A DNA stretch of 29,124 nucleotides from SG8-41 sp029864385 (GCA_029864385.1 JAOTTL010000023.1:1-29124); one strand, 5' to 3'. Positions 13,477-21,291 are shown, numbered from the stretch's first letter. The notes: generated from the sequence alone by a model not told the origin. Made by a program: numbers and translations.

Positions 13477-14555
13477 CGGTTCTGCGCCGCCACCGGCTGC
13501 TTGAGCGCGAGCTGCACGACGGTGATGAAATCGTCCGGCGTAAGCGCGAGCGTGTCGAACTGGCGCCCGTGGAAAAAACCGCGCACTTTGCCCTCGAGCC
13601 GGTCAAGGGGCGTATCCTTCAGCGCCGCTTCGAGGTCCGCGACCAGGCGCCGCGGGCTGACGAAGATATCCCCCGCAAACCAGACCTGGCGCAGCGTCTG
13701 CGTGAGCAGGTCGAATGTGACGCTCGCGCGGAGCAGCCCGCCTACGAATTTCTGCTGGGCTTCCAGGATCGGCAGCGCCGCCGCCGGCCGTGACACGAGG
13801 TTGACCCAATCCGGATGGTCGATCTCGCGCAGCGCCGTCTCGAAACGCTTGTGCTCCGAGAGCGTCAGCTCTCCCTCGCTGAATTCGACGCCGAACTCGC
13901 TCTCGAATGCTTCCCTAAGGTAGCGATTCACGAGCGCGCTATCCGGCTTGCGGCCAAGCAACTCGCTCAGGCTGGTCACCCGCTCGCGCGCCGAGGCGAT
14001 CGCCTTGTCCGACAGCTTCTCGGTCGAGATCCGGAGCACTTGTAGCATCTTCTCGACGTCGAATTCGAGAAGCAACGTGCCCTGGAACAGCAGCGCGTCG
14101 CCGTCGAAAGCACCGCTGGTGCCCGATACCTTGCGCCCGTCGACCTCGATGTCGTTGCGGGGGCGATAGCGCGCGTCCACCCCCAGCGCGCTTATGGCTG
14201 TCGCCGCCGCGTGGCAGAGGCGGCGCGAGATCCCCTGCATGTCCGTTGTGCCTACGTCGCGCCGGTGGAGATACAGCTCCCATCCCAGCTGGCCTTCGTC
14301 GAAGTAGATCGCGCCGCCGCCGGTGATGCGGCGCTGCACCGTGAGCTGGCTCGCGCTGCAGTAATCGAGGTTGAGTTCCTGCTCGGCGCTCTGGTGATAG
14401 CCGAGCAGCGCGCAGGGTGTGAAGCGCAGAAAGCGCAGCGTGCTCGGGATCTCCTCGGCTTGCCGCGCTTCGAGCAACGCGCGGTTGAGCGCGATGTTCT
14501 GGGCTGCGGACCGCAGCCCGGTATCGAGGACGCGCCAGAAATCCGCCATACCCAT
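13473..14555 (-). CDS. Lipoate--protein ligase family protein
   Basis: 360-residue member of the biotin/lipoate ligase superfamily, which activates lipoate with ATP and attaches it to a lysine of carrier proteins. Seen: FLRFTPCALLGYHQSAEQEL near residues 43-62, the lipoate-binding RRITGGGAIYFDEGQLGWEL (about 75-94, with the RR-x-TGGGA signature), the catalytic-lysine motif RNDIEVDGRKVSGTSG (about 133-148), then FQGTLLLEFDVEKML. The C-terminal 120 residues (from about 235) look like the accessory domain of bacterial LplA. Probably co-transcribed with tusA, and its own promoter is also possible. It overlaps the flavoprotein remnant by ATGA. Whether it feeds ordinary lipoyl enzymes or a sulfur-oxidising lipoyl carrier cannot be told here. 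A start six bases downstream (third codon, also ATG) is possible. Confidence 0.87.
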   Translation of the reverse strand: MGMADFWRVLDTGLRSAAQNIALNRALLEARQAEEIPSTLRFLRFTPCALLGYHQSAEQELNLDYCSASQLTVQRRITGGGAIYFDEGQLGWELYLHRRDVGTTDMQGISRRLCHAAATAISALGVDARYRPRNDIEVDGRKVSGTSGAFDGDALLFQGTLLLEFDVEKMLQVLRISTEKLSDKAIASARERVTSLSELLGRKPDSALVNRYLREAFESEFGVEFSEGELTLSEHKRFETALREIDHPDWVNLVSRPAAALPILEAQQKFVGGLLRASVTFDLLTQTLRQVWFAGDIFVSPRRLVADLEAALKDTPLDRLEGKVRGFFHGRQFDTLALTPDDFITVVQLALKQPVAAQNR

Positions 14556-14618
14556 CCACCCTCGATTGCTTCACGTTCCGCGCCTCGTGCGGTGTTTCCT
14601 GTCCGACGCGGCGCGCCG

Positions 14619-14646
14619 GTTATAGCGGCGATTCCGTCGGCCGCAA
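14619..14646 (-). promoter_or_regulatory. Possible internal promoter for the lipoate ligase gene
   Basis: On the minus strand TTGCGG (14646-14641), a 16-bp spacer and TATAAC (14624-14619), located in the 96-bp gap between tusA and the ligase gene. Transcription would start near 14612, about 57 bp before the ligase ATG. The -10 is good, the -35 only partial. Confidence 0.4.
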
Positions 14647-14651
14647 CGACG

Positions 14652-14879
14652 CTACTTCTTCTTCATGAAAAAGATGAATTCCGTGCCGATCGCCTCCGAC
14701 GACAACAACGCATTGCCGGTCTGCTTCGAGAACGCCTGGAAGTCCTTCACCGCACCCGGGTCAGTCGCCAGGATCTTGAGCACCTGCCCTGAAGCCATGT
14801 CCGTCAGCGCCTTCTTCGCTCGCAAGATCGGCAGCGGGCAGTTCAGCCCACGGGCGTCGAGTTCCTTGTCGAAATCCAT
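14652..14879 (-). CDS. tusA: TusA/SirA family sulfur-carrier protein
   Basis: 75-residue cytoplasmic sulfur carrier. Members hold a persulfide on a conserved cysteine, handing sulfur to tRNA thiolation, molybdenum cofactor formation or, in sulfur oxidisers, to Dsr or sHdr enzymes. The CPxP motif is plain: LDARGLNCPLPILRAKKAL with Cys14. The rest has the expected beta-alpha-beta fold and KILATDPGAVKDFQAF. I take ATG 14879 as the start because GAGGGGGGA lies directly upstream; the frame can also be read from TTG 14894 but that has no binding site. Its position before a lipoate ligase and a decayed LipT-like gene, in a genome with sox genes, hints at a sulfur oxidation role, but a general role is equally possible. 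Confidence 0.88.
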   Translation of the reverse strand: MDFDKELDARGLNCPLPILRAKKALTDMASGQVLKILATDPGAVKDFQAFSKQTGNALLSSEAIGTEFIFFMKKK

Positions 14880-14934
14880 TCCCCCCTCGCCCAAAAAAAT
14901 GGAATCCCGGTAGATTAGTTAACAATAAAACTCT

Positions 14935-14963
14935 AATATACGGATATTCCCACCCTGTCGCAA
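14935..14963 (-). promoter_or_regulatory. tusA promoter
   Basis: Minus strand: TTGCGA (14963-14958), 17-bp spacer, TATATT (14940-14935). The region downstream is AT-rich (TTTTATTGTTAAC), in contrast to the rest of the window. A transcript would begin near 14928, leaving a leader of about 50 bp before the tusA ATG. Confidence 0.5.
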
Positions 14964-15032
14964 CCTGCGCGCCCGGGACTGGTCAACGCGTGGGGTTTGA
15001 GGATGTGGGTAACACGATTCCGGTTCGTCCTC

Positions 15033-16373
15033 TCAGAAGATGCTGATGTTGCGGTCGGCAAGCAGCTGCGATAACCGCACGTTCGCCAGCGCCAGCCGAT
15101 CCACGAGCAGTTCGAGGAACGCGCCGTGGAAATGGTGGCGGCAAAGCTCGGAGGCCTTGCTCAAGGATTCAGCGCGAATCTCGATAACAGTGATCGCGGA
15201 AATCGCCACCACGCTCGCGGATCGGTGGAATTTCTGCTTGCCGAGGTAGGCCATCTCGCCGAAGCACTCGCCGGCCTTCAGCACGTTGAGCAGGCGTTTC
15301 TGTTTGACGATCTTCACTTCGCCAGCGACGAGAATAAAAAACGACGAGCCGATATCGCCTTCCTGGATAAGCGTTGTATCGTGCTGATGCTTGTGCCAGC
15401 GCGAGAGCCTCAGCACTTCCCATAGCTCGATGTCGCTAAAACGCTGGAAGAAGTCGAGCTTGCGCAGCATGTCGAACTTCTCAGCCTCGGCAAAATCCGT
15501 GTCTTCCTTTTCCTGCCCCCCCATTGCCAACACCAGGTCCGCCGCAAGATCTTCCCAGCTCTGGTAGCGGTTGGCCGTGTTCTTCTGCAACGCGCGCATG
15601 ACGATCGCGTCGACATTGCCAGGAATACCCGGGCGCTGCTGGCTCGGCGGAAGCGGATCGGTGTTGATGATTTGGTAAATCATGCTGTAGTTGTTGGTGC
15701 CCTGGAACGGCAAGCGCCCCGTTAGCAGCTGATACATGACGACACCCAACGAGAATATGTCGGTTTGGTGCGTGAGCGGCTGCTCCTTGACCTGCTCCGG
15801 CGACATGTAGGCCGGCGAGCCGACGCCAGACACCTGCGTCGTTTGCGACGCGAGCGTCAGTGCTGCACCGAAATCCGAAATCTTGATATCGGCTTGACCG
15901 GCCAGCAGGATGTTGGCGGGCTTGATGTCGCGGTGGATGACGCCCTGCTTGCTCGCGTAATCGAGGGCGCGCGCGCACTTGTAGGCAATTTCCAGTATCT
16001 TGTGAACCGGGAGCAAGTGATCGTGTCGCGCGTAGCGCTCGAGCGTCGTACCATCGACGTACTCCATGACGATGTAGCTGGCATCGTCCCCAGCGACAGC
16101 GTCGAAGATCGCCACGATGTGAGGATGCGAGAGCTTGCCCGCGAGCGAGGCCTCCGTCACAAACAGCTTGCGATAGCGTTTTCCATGATCCCGGTCGACG
16201 AGGGCTTCAGGAAATACGAGCTTGATCGCAACCTGACGGTTCTGGAACGGGTCGTAGGCCTGGTACACCACGCTCGTGGCGCCCTTGCCGAGTTCCTTGA
16301 TGACCTCGTACTTGCCGATCTTCTGCATCGGAGGCAGCACGCGGGGTGCGGTGCTGGCGCGGGGAATATCCAT
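15033..16373 (-). CDS. Ser/Thr protein kinase with C-terminal cyclic-nucleotide-binding domain
   Basis: 446-residue soluble protein. The Hanks-type kinase domain spans about residues 21-285: glycine loop GKGATSVV (30 region), catalytic Lys51 in VAIK, Glu in the C-helix, HRDIKPANILL at 147-157, DFG at 167-169, SPE at the end of the activation segment and a complete C-lobe. A linker is followed by a cyclic-nucleotide-binding domain (about 305-425) with FFILVAGEVKIV and the phosphate-binding cassette FGEMAYLGKQKFHRSAS, retaining Glu and Arg (R384) needed to bind cAMP or cGMP. No membrane segment is visible. The architecture mirrors eukaryotic PKG in reverse order and suggests kinase activity controlled by a cyclic nucleotide; substrates are unknown. 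It stands alone. A second ATG at codon 16 (MQKIGKYEV) could be the real start. Confidence 0.92.
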   Translation of the reverse strand: MDIPRASTAPRVLPPMQKIGKYEVIKELGKGATSVVYQAYDPFQNRQVAIKLVFPEALVDRDHGKRYRKLFVTEASLAGKLSHPHIVAIFDAVAGDDASYIVMEYVDGTTLERYARHDHLLPVHKILEIAYKCARALDYASKQGVIHRDIKPANILLAGQADIKISDFGAALTLASQTTQVSGVGSPAYMSPEQVKEQPLTHQTDIFSLGVVMYQLLTGRLPFQGTNNYSMIYQIINTDPLPPSQQRPGIPGNVDAIVMRALQKNTANRYQSWEDLAADLVLAMGGQEKEDTDFAEAEKFDMLRKLDFFQRFSDIELWEVLRLSRWHKHQHDTTLIQEGDIGSSFFILVAGEVKIVKQKRLLNVLKAGECFGEMAYLGKQKFHRSASVVAISAITVIEIRAESLSKASELCRHHFHGAFLELLVDRLALANVRLSQLLADRNISIF

Positions 16374-16426
16374 GTAAAAAGAATACCATAACGCCGTAAT
16401 CTTGCGCGAAACTTGAATTCCGCAGA

Positions 16427-16442
16427 CGTGATTTGAATCACA
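16427..16442. promoter_or_regulatory. CRP/FNR-type palindrome between the kinase and chrA genes
   Basis: CGTGATTTGAATCACA contains a perfect inverted repeat, GTGATTTGAATCAC (16428-16441). Compared with the CRP consensus TGTGA-N6-TCACA it matches nine of ten defined bases; it also fits the FNR spacing of GAT-N4-ATC. It sits in the 171-bp space between two divergent genes, 54 bp from the kinase start and 103 bp from chrA. Seen directly; which regulator binds is inferred. Confidence 0.5.
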
Positions 16443-16544
16443 ACTTCGCGCGACACGCCTCGTCGAACTCGGGTGACGCCGGTATTAATCCACTTGGTTA
16501 CGCCGAGTGGCCGCGCTCGGGGTTGGTCTCTACCATGGTGCGCC

Positions 16545-17228
16545 ATGACCGCGACCTCGAAACCCGTCCAGGTGCAGGAGCCAGGCGACAACGCGCGGCC
16601 GCCCCAACCCGTGTCCCTCGGCGTCGCATTCTGGTATTGGCTCAAGCTTGGCTTCATCAGCTTCGGCGGGCCTGCCGGACAAATTGCCATCATGCATCAG
16701 GACCTCGTCGAGCGGCGCCGCTGGATCTCCGACCGGCGCTTCCTGCACGCGCTCAACTACTGCATGGTGCTGCCCGGCCCGGAGGCTCAGCAACTCGCAA
16801 CCTACATCGGCTGGCTTATGCACGAGACGCGTGGCGGTCTCGTCGCCGGCACGTTGTTTGTGCTGCCATCGTTGTTCATCCTGATCGGGTTGTCCTGGAT
16901 CTACATGGCCTACGGCAGTGCACCCGCGATCGCGGGAATCCTCTACGGCATCAAGCCCGCGGTCACGGCCGTCGTCGTTTTTGCCGCCTATCGTATCGGC
17001 TCGCGCGCGCTCAAGAACGGCGTCCTGTTGGCAATCGCCGCTGCGGCGTTCCTCGCAATCTTTGCGCTGGGCATGCCCTTCCCGCTGATCGTCATCTCTG
17101 CCGCCATCATCGGTATCGCCGCCGCGACAGCCCTGTTTCGCTACCGGGTGGGAATTATGCCGGTCATCGCGGGCAGCGGCGTCCTGGGGCTGCTCTATAC
17201 CGCCATTGCCGGGCTCAACGGCGCCTAA
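16545..17228 (+). CDS. chrA: Chromate transporter, single-domain (half-size) ChrA
   Basis: 227-residue membrane protein of the CHR family, which exports chromate from the cytoplasm. It begins in a hydrophilic stretch, then FWYWLKLGFISFGGPAGQIAIM carries the FGGP motif (about residues 45-50) and LNYCMVLPGPEAQQLATYIGW the PGPEAQQLA motif of the N-terminal CHR domain. Five or six membrane segments follow. Long-chain ChrA proteins are about 400 residues with two homologous halves; here the frame ends after the first half, and no second-half gene lies downstream before bepA. It may be a short-chain CHR protein that works as a dimer, or a truncated gene. I chose ATG 16545 (MTATSKPVQ); an in-frame ATG at 16473 would add 24 non-conserved residues. 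Confidence 0.87.
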   Translation: MTATSKPVQVQEPGDNARPPQPVSLGVAFWYWLKLGFISFGGPAGQIAIMHQDLVERRRWISDRRFLHALNYCMVLPGPEAQQLATYIGWLMHETRGGLVAGTLFVLPSLFILIGLSWIYMAYGSAPAIAGILYGIKPAVTAVVVFAAYRIGSRALKNGVLLAIAAAAFLAIFALGMPFPLIVISAAIIGIAAATALFRYRVGIMPVIAGSGVLGLLYTAIAGLNGA

Positions 17229-17234
17229 GAACCG

Positions 17235-17305
17235 CTAACGCAACGAAACGTGCGAGCGTTGCCCGCCAAAATCGTGACAGCGCAGCGTGCGTTTCATTGC
17301 GTTAG
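17235..17305. terminator. Inverted repeat between convergent chrA and bepA
   Basis: A 20-bp arm at 17235-17254 (starting CTAACGCAACGAAACG) pairs with 17286-17305 at 17 of 20 positions, with a 31-bp spacer. It starts 7 bp after the chrA stop and lies between two converging genes. No T-run follows on either strand, so it is not a textbook intrinsic terminator. It could block transcription in both directions or be a further member of the repeat element class seen elsewhere in the window. Confidence 0.5.
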
Positions 17306-17351
17306 GGGCTCTAAATGCTGTGCGGGAGCGTAAGCAGCCCCGCCCTCCTGA

Positions 17352-18785
17352 TCACGGTTTCTTTTCCTGGCGTAGCTGCTCTTGCTGCACGCGACGCAGC
17401 TCCCGCAGCCGCGCTTCCGCACTCGATTTCTGGTAGAAGTCACCGTCATCGCTCTTCAGGCCGATCTGCAACTGCTCGACCGCCGCGCCAACGTTTCCCG
17501 TGCGTGCGTAGGCTTCGGCCTGGGCACGATGCTGAGCGAGACGCTGGTTGAGCGCGGCATGGGCGCGGGCTTTCAGCACGTAGAGGCGGTAATCGCCGCT
17601 GATCAACTTTAGCCGCTCGTCGACGAGCCCTAGGGCAGCCTGCGCTTGGTGCGCCTGCAGCAGCGCATCAGTGTAATCGTAAACGAGCGCGCGATACGTG
17701 GGGTACGTTTTCAGCGCCTCACGATAGCACGGGAGTGCGGCCGGGTCGCCCGCCTCCTGCATCACGCCGCAAGCAAGCGTTTCGACGATCGGGCTGGCCG
17801 GCACGAGCTTGCGTAACGCCGCCACCTCTTTCTGTGCCGCAGCGTAATTCTTGGTGCGGGCGAGGCTAACGGCCAGTCCGTAGTGACCCGCCGCCTCGCT
17901 GAGAAATTTGCGCTCGGCGAGACTTGCCTTGAAAAACGCCACCGCGCTTTCCGGCGACTCGACCTGCGCCCTGAGCTTGGCGCGCACCAACTGGAATTCC
18001 AGGCTGTCCGGCACCTGCCGGTAGGGCAGGGTCGCGACGCGTCCCTGAATGTCCGCAATGCGCTCGTATTCGAGAGGATGGGTCCGCAGGTAGGACGGCG
18101 CGCCGGCCCCATAAATACGCGAGGCGCGCTGCAGCCGTTCAAAGAATACGGCCATGTCGCGCGGGTCAAACCCCGCCTGCTCGAGCATCTGCAAGCCGAT
18201 GCGGTCGGCTTCGCGTTCGTTCGCCCGGGTAAAGTTCAATTGGCTCTGCACGAGTCCCGCCTGACCGAACATCGCCGCAGCCCCTGCTGCCTGCGAATCC
18301 ACACGCGCAAGAAGAATCGCCGCTGCCAGCACGGCGAGAGAGGTGAGTTGGCTCTTCTCCTGGTTCGCGATCATGCGCGCGATGTGGCGCTGCGTGACGT
18401 GTGCCACTTCGTGCGCGACCACACCGGCCATCTCGGACTCGCTCTGCGCGGCGAGGATCAGCCCGGTGTTGACGCCGATGAATCCCCCGGGAAGCGCGAA
18501 CGCATTGATCTGCGAGTCGCGTATCAAGAAGAAATCGAAATCCTGGCGCGCACCCAAAGCACGGGAGGCGATGCGGTTACCGACATCGTTAATGTAGTCG
18601 GTCGCTTCTGCCTCATCGAAGTAGCTCGGATCGGCGCGGATTTCACGCATGATGCTTTCGCCGAGCTGACGCTCCTGCGCCGGCGAGAAGCCCGCCTGCG
18701 AGACTTCGCCGAGCTCGGGAAGGCCGCTGGCAAACGCTACGCCGGTGGCAACCACCAAGGTTGCCAGAAACACACGTAATCTCAT
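17352..18785 (-). CDS. bepA: M48 family periplasmic metalloprotease, BepA-like
   Basis: 477-residue exported protease/chaperone. BepA in E. coli helps assemble LptD in the outer membrane and degrades misfolded outer-membrane proteins. A signal peptide (MRLRVFLATLVVATGVAFAS, cleavage near 20-21) is followed by an M48 catalytic domain with the zinc motif HEVAH at 125-129, a hydrophobic segment LAVLAAAILLA, and the third zinc ligand in ANEREADRIG (about 189-198). The C-terminal part (from about 280) is a TPR-like helical domain. Start is placed at the ATG 18785, which gives the signal peptide; the open frame reaches 18992 but that part overlaps the divergent moaC gene. With lptFG in the same window, an envelope-biogenesis role fits. 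Confidence 0.92.
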   Translation of the reverse strand: MRLRVFLATLVVATGVAFASGLPELGEVSQAGFSPAQERQLGESIMREIRADPSYFDEAEATDYINDVGNRIASRALGARQDFDFFLIRDSQINAFALPGGFIGVNTGLILAAQSESEMAGVVAHEVAHVTQRHIARMIANQEKSQLTSLAVLAAAILLARVDSQAAGAAAMFGQAGLVQSQLNFTRANEREADRIGLQMLEQAGFDPRDMAVFFERLQRASRIYGAGAPSYLRTHPLEYERIADIQGRVATLPYRQVPDSLEFQLVRAKLRAQVESPESAVAFFKASLAERKFLSEAAGHYGLAVSLARTKNYAAAQKEVAALRKLVPASPIVETLACGVMQEAGDPAALPCYREALKTYPTYRALVYDYTDALLQAHQAQAALGLVDERLKLISGDYRLYVLKARAHAALNQRLAQHRAQAEAYARTGNVGAAVEQLQIGLKSDDGDFYQKSSAEARLRELRRVQQEQLRQEKKP

Positions 18786-18854
18786 GATGCTATGATAATT
18801 CTGCCAGCCTGGAGTTCCTAGCTCATTTGCATTTGACACAGAGGTGAAGCGACC

Positions 18855-19349
18855 ATGAACAAGCTTACCCACTTTGACGCGCGCGGGCAGGCGCACATGG
18901 TCGACATCGCGGCAAAGGGTGAGACGGCGCGCATCGCCCGTGCGGGCGGGCGCATCCGCATGCGGCCGGCCACCCTCAGGCAGATCGCGCACGGCAGCTC
19001 AAAGAAAGGCGATGTCCTGGGCGTCGCACGCGTCGCCGCGATTCAGGCGGCGAAACGCACGAGCGAGCTGATCCCGCTCTGTCATCCATTAACCCTCACC
19101 AACATCAGTATCGATTTTGAGCTAAAACGGAAGGCCTCCGCGGTGGATTGCGTGGTCAATGTGGCAACCGTCGGACGGACCGGTGTCGAGATGGAGGCGC
19201 TGACCGCCGTCGCCGCCGCTCTGCTCACGATCTACGACATGTGCAAGGCTATGGATCGCGGCATGCGATTATTGGACATCCGTCTGCTCGAGAAAAAAGG
19301 CGGAAAATCAGGCCCCTGGAAAGTGACGTCTCGTCGAAGGATGCGCTGA
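18855..19349 (+). CDS. moaC: Cyclic pyranopterin monophosphate synthase MoaC
   Basis: Converts the MoaA product 3',8-cyclo-GTP to cyclic pyranopterin monophosphate in molybdenum cofactor synthesis. The 164 residues match the family length. Motifs: LTHFDARGQAHMVDIAAKGETAR at the start, KKGDVLGVARVAAIQAAKRTSELIPLCHPL in the middle (the LCHPL motif), VATVGRTGVEMEALTAV, and the active-site region TIYDMCKAMDRGM. All expected catalytic residues appear present. It starts at ATG 18855 after AGAGGTGAAG. It is divergent from bepA with 69 bp between them. No other molybdenum cofactor genes are in the window, so it appears to be a solitary gene. Confidence 0.96.
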   Translation: MNKLTHFDARGQAHMVDIAAKGETARIARAGGRIRMRPATLRQIAHGSSKKGDVLGVARVAAIQAAKRTSELIPLCHPLTLTNISIDFELKRKASAVDCVVNVATVGRTGVEMEALTAVAAALLTIYDMCKAMDRGMRLLDIRLLEKKGGKSGPWKVTSRRRMR

Positions 19350-19516
19350 GTGGTCCGGAGGTTTCCCCGGTTCATGAATTGCGTGGATAGGGCCATACAT
19401 GTTTTAAGCTGAGTTTTTTTCCGCATTTCGGGTAAGGTTAATTGAGAATGTCGTGTTATCGTTTTCCGCATTGAGACGGGTTCGCTCCCACTTATTCCTT
19501 CCGAGAGGAGAAACAC

Positions 19517-19990
19517 ATGAACGAGCTTCGCAGGAGGTTTCTCAGGCGCGCGGGCGAATTTGGCGCGCTGGTCGCAGTCGTCGGCACCGGCGCGCTCAAG
19601 CCTGCGAAGGTGCTTGCCGCCGCCCGTAACGAAGGCGCATTCAAGGCGGAGAGCATCGCCGACGCACTCAAGGCCCTGCGCATAACCGGGGTAAAAAACA
19701 GCACAGACATCGTGATCAGGGCTCCGGACATCGCCGAAAACGGCGCGGTGGTTCCGATCGACATTACGAGCAATATCCCAGGAACAAAGAGCATCTCGCT
19801 CTTCATTGACAAGAACCCGTTTCCCTACGTCGGGACCTTCGATGTTGTGGAAGGCGGCGTGCCTTACGTGCACGTGCGGGTGAAAATGGGTAAGTCCTCC
19901 GATGTGCGTGTGTTGGTTGCGGCCGCTAACAGCCAGTACTACCAAGCGGCCAAGGAGGTGAAGGTCACCATCGGCGGCTGTGGCGGCTGA
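19517..19990 (+). CDS. soxY: Thiosulfate oxidation carrier protein SoxY
   Basis: SoxY carries sulfur intermediates covalently on a C-terminal cysteine through the Sox cycle in the periplasm. The 157-residue precursor has a Tat signal (RRRFLRRAGEFGALVAVVG, with twin Arg near the N-terminus), exported as a folded complex with SoxZ. The C-terminus ends in the swinging-arm motif VKVTIGGCGG, the invariant family tail with Cys155. The core, with VIRAPDIAENGAVVPIDI and VPYVHVRVKMGKSSDVRVLV, is standard. GAGAGGAG lies before the ATG. First gene of the soxYZAX operon. The upstream 167-bp gap holds an oligo-T tract but I see no convincing sigma-70 promoter. Confidence 0.97.
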   Translation: MNELRRRFLRRAGEFGALVAVVGTGALKPAKVLAAARNEGAFKAESIADALKALRITGVKNSTDIVIRAPDIAENGAVVPIDITSNIPGTKSISLFIDKNPFPYVGTFDVVEGGVPYVHVRVKMGKSSDVRVLVAAANSQYYQAAKEVKVTIGGCGG

Positions 19991-20025
19991 TCGCCAGCCC
20001 GCGAAACGACAACAAGGAGGAGAAC

Positions 20026-20340
20026 ATGGGCGACCCGATGAGAATCCGGGCCCGGCTGAAGGGCGACACGGCCGACGTGCGCGTGCTGATGGCGCACCCG
20101 ATGGAAACCGGCCAGCGCAAGTCCGGGGGCAAGGTCATCCCCGCGCATTTCATCAGGCAGATCCGCGCCGAGTTGAACGGTAAGGTCGTTTGGGAAGCGC
20201 AGATCAGCCAGGCAGTCTCCAAGAACCCGGTGTTCGCGTTCAAGATCAAGGGCGCGAAGGCAGGTGACCGGCTCAGCGTGACCTGGGAGGACAACAAGGG
20301 CGACACGCGCACGGATGCGATAACGCTCGGCGCGAGCTGA
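20026..20340 (+). CDS. soxZ: Thiosulfate oxidation complex protein SoxZ
   Basis: 104-residue partner of SoxY; the SoxYZ heterodimer is the sulfur-carrying scaffold of the Sox system. It has no signal peptide, as expected, since it rides out with the Tat-exported SoxY. Motifs are RIRARLKGDTADVRVLMAHPMETGQRKSGGKVIPAHFI (the HPMETG segment is a family signature) and FKIKGAKAGDRLSVTWEDNKGD near the end. It follows soxY by 35 bp with an AAGGAGGAG ribosome binding site. Length and sequence are typical. Confidence 0.97.
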   Translation: MGDPMRIRARLKGDTADVRVLMAHPMETGQRKSGGKVIPAHFIRQIRAELNGKVVWEAQISQAVSKNPVFAFKIKGAKAGDRLSVTWEDNKGDTRTDAITLGAS

Positions 20341-20472
20341 GCGCGCATGGGTTTTCCCGGCAATGAAGCGACCGCCCGGCACCGGCCGGCCCGCGGGCGA
20401 TCGCGGTAAAAGAAGCTCGAAACGGTCGGCGGCCTGGACCGCCTTATCGCGATGATCACCGGAGGAGATTAC

Positions 20473-21291
20473 ATGAGACACGCACTCACGCTATGGATCT
20501 TCGTCGTGCTGGCGGCGGGATTCCCGATCTCACAGGCCGTGGCGCAGACCGATCCGAGAACCGCGGAAGAGTTCGACCGGTTCCGCGCGATCATGGAAGA
20601 GGCCAACCCAGCTGAACTCTTCGAGGTCAAGGGCGAAGAGTTATGGAAGAAGAAACGGGGGCCGAAGAATGCCTCACTCGAGCAGTGCGACCTCGGCCTC
20701 GGACCGGGCGTGGTGAAAGGCGCTTACGTGCAGTTGCCACGTTACTTTGCCGATACCGGCAAAGTCATGGACGCCGAACAACGCGTGGTGCACTGCATGA
20801 TCACGCTGCAGGGCTTTAGCTACGCGGCACTCGCGAAGCGGCCGTTTAGCCGCGGGAGCTACACGCCCGATCCAGTTGCGATCGTCACCTACATCGCAGC
20901 GCAGTCCAAGGGAATGAAGATCGCCGTTCGCCAGAGCCATCCGAAGGAGCTGGAGAATTACGAGGTCGGTCGCGAGATCTTCTTCTATCGCGCCGGACCC
21001 TGGGACTTCTCGTGCGCGAGCTGCCATGGCCAAGATAACTTGCGAATCCGCACCCAGCCATTGCCTAACTTCACCCAGCCGGAGCAGGCTGCTCGCAGTT
21101 TCATGGGCTGGCCCGGTTACCGCATGACCGGCGGCGTAATGCATACCCTGCAATGGCGACTCACCGATTGCTTTCGACAGCAACGCTTTCCATATTTGAG
21201 TTATGTCTCCGATACCCACACCGCGCTATTGACGTACCTGGGGGTAAACGCCAATGGGCACGAGTACAGGGGCCCGGGCATCAAACGCTGA
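20473..21291 (+). CDS. soxA: Sox cytochrome c subunit SoxA, mono-heme type
   Basis: SoxA with SoxX (SoxAX) joins thiosulfate to the SoxY cysteine in the periplasm. 272 residues with a signal peptide (MRHALTLWIFVVLAAGFPIS, cleavage after AVA near residue 24). One heme c site, CASCH at 181-185, is present. The catalytic cysteine is C233 in LTDCFRQQR, the residue that acts as heme ligand and is modified to persulfide in known SoxA. The first of the two heme sites of di-heme SoxA is absent; instead C72 and C108 are positioned to form the disulfide known from mono-heme SoxA proteins. Start chosen at ATG 20473, nine bases after GGAGGAG; an earlier in-frame ATG (20452) lacks a site. It is separated from soxX by 24 bp. 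Confidence 0.95.
   Translation: MRHALTLWIFVVLAAGFPISQAVAQTDPRTAEEFDRFRAIMEEANPAELFEVKGEELWKKKRGPKNASLEQCDLGLGPGVVKGAYVQLPRYFADTGKVMDAEQRVVHCMITLQGFSYAALAKRPFSRGSYTPDPVAIVTYIAAQSKGMKIAVRQSHPKELENYEVGREIFFYRAGPWDFSCASCHGQDNLRIRTQPLPNFTQPEQAARSFMGWPGYRMTGGVMHTLQWRLTDCFRQQRFPYLSYVSDTHTALLTYLGVNANGHEYRGPGIKR

Noticed and set aside
13076..13606. Upstream extension of the GlcG-like open frame to 13606
   Set aside because: Runs through the lipoprotein gene and the flavoprotein remnant in other frames; the GlcG-like protein starts at GTG 13075, where a signal peptide and ribosome site exist. The extension is only useful because it shows the remnant GDAAG motif.
16473..16544. Longer ChrA start at ATG 16473
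   Set aside because: The added residues are unrelated to ChrA N-termini and would begin close to the CRP-type site; ATG 16545 is more likely.
17883..18779. Plus-strand open frame of 298 codons opposite bepA
   Set aside because: Antisense of the protease gene, Arg/His-rich, and no ribosome site.
19395..19516. Possible sigma-70 promoter for the sox operon
   Set aside because: TAAGGT could be a -10 box, but no acceptable -35 at the right distance; not called.
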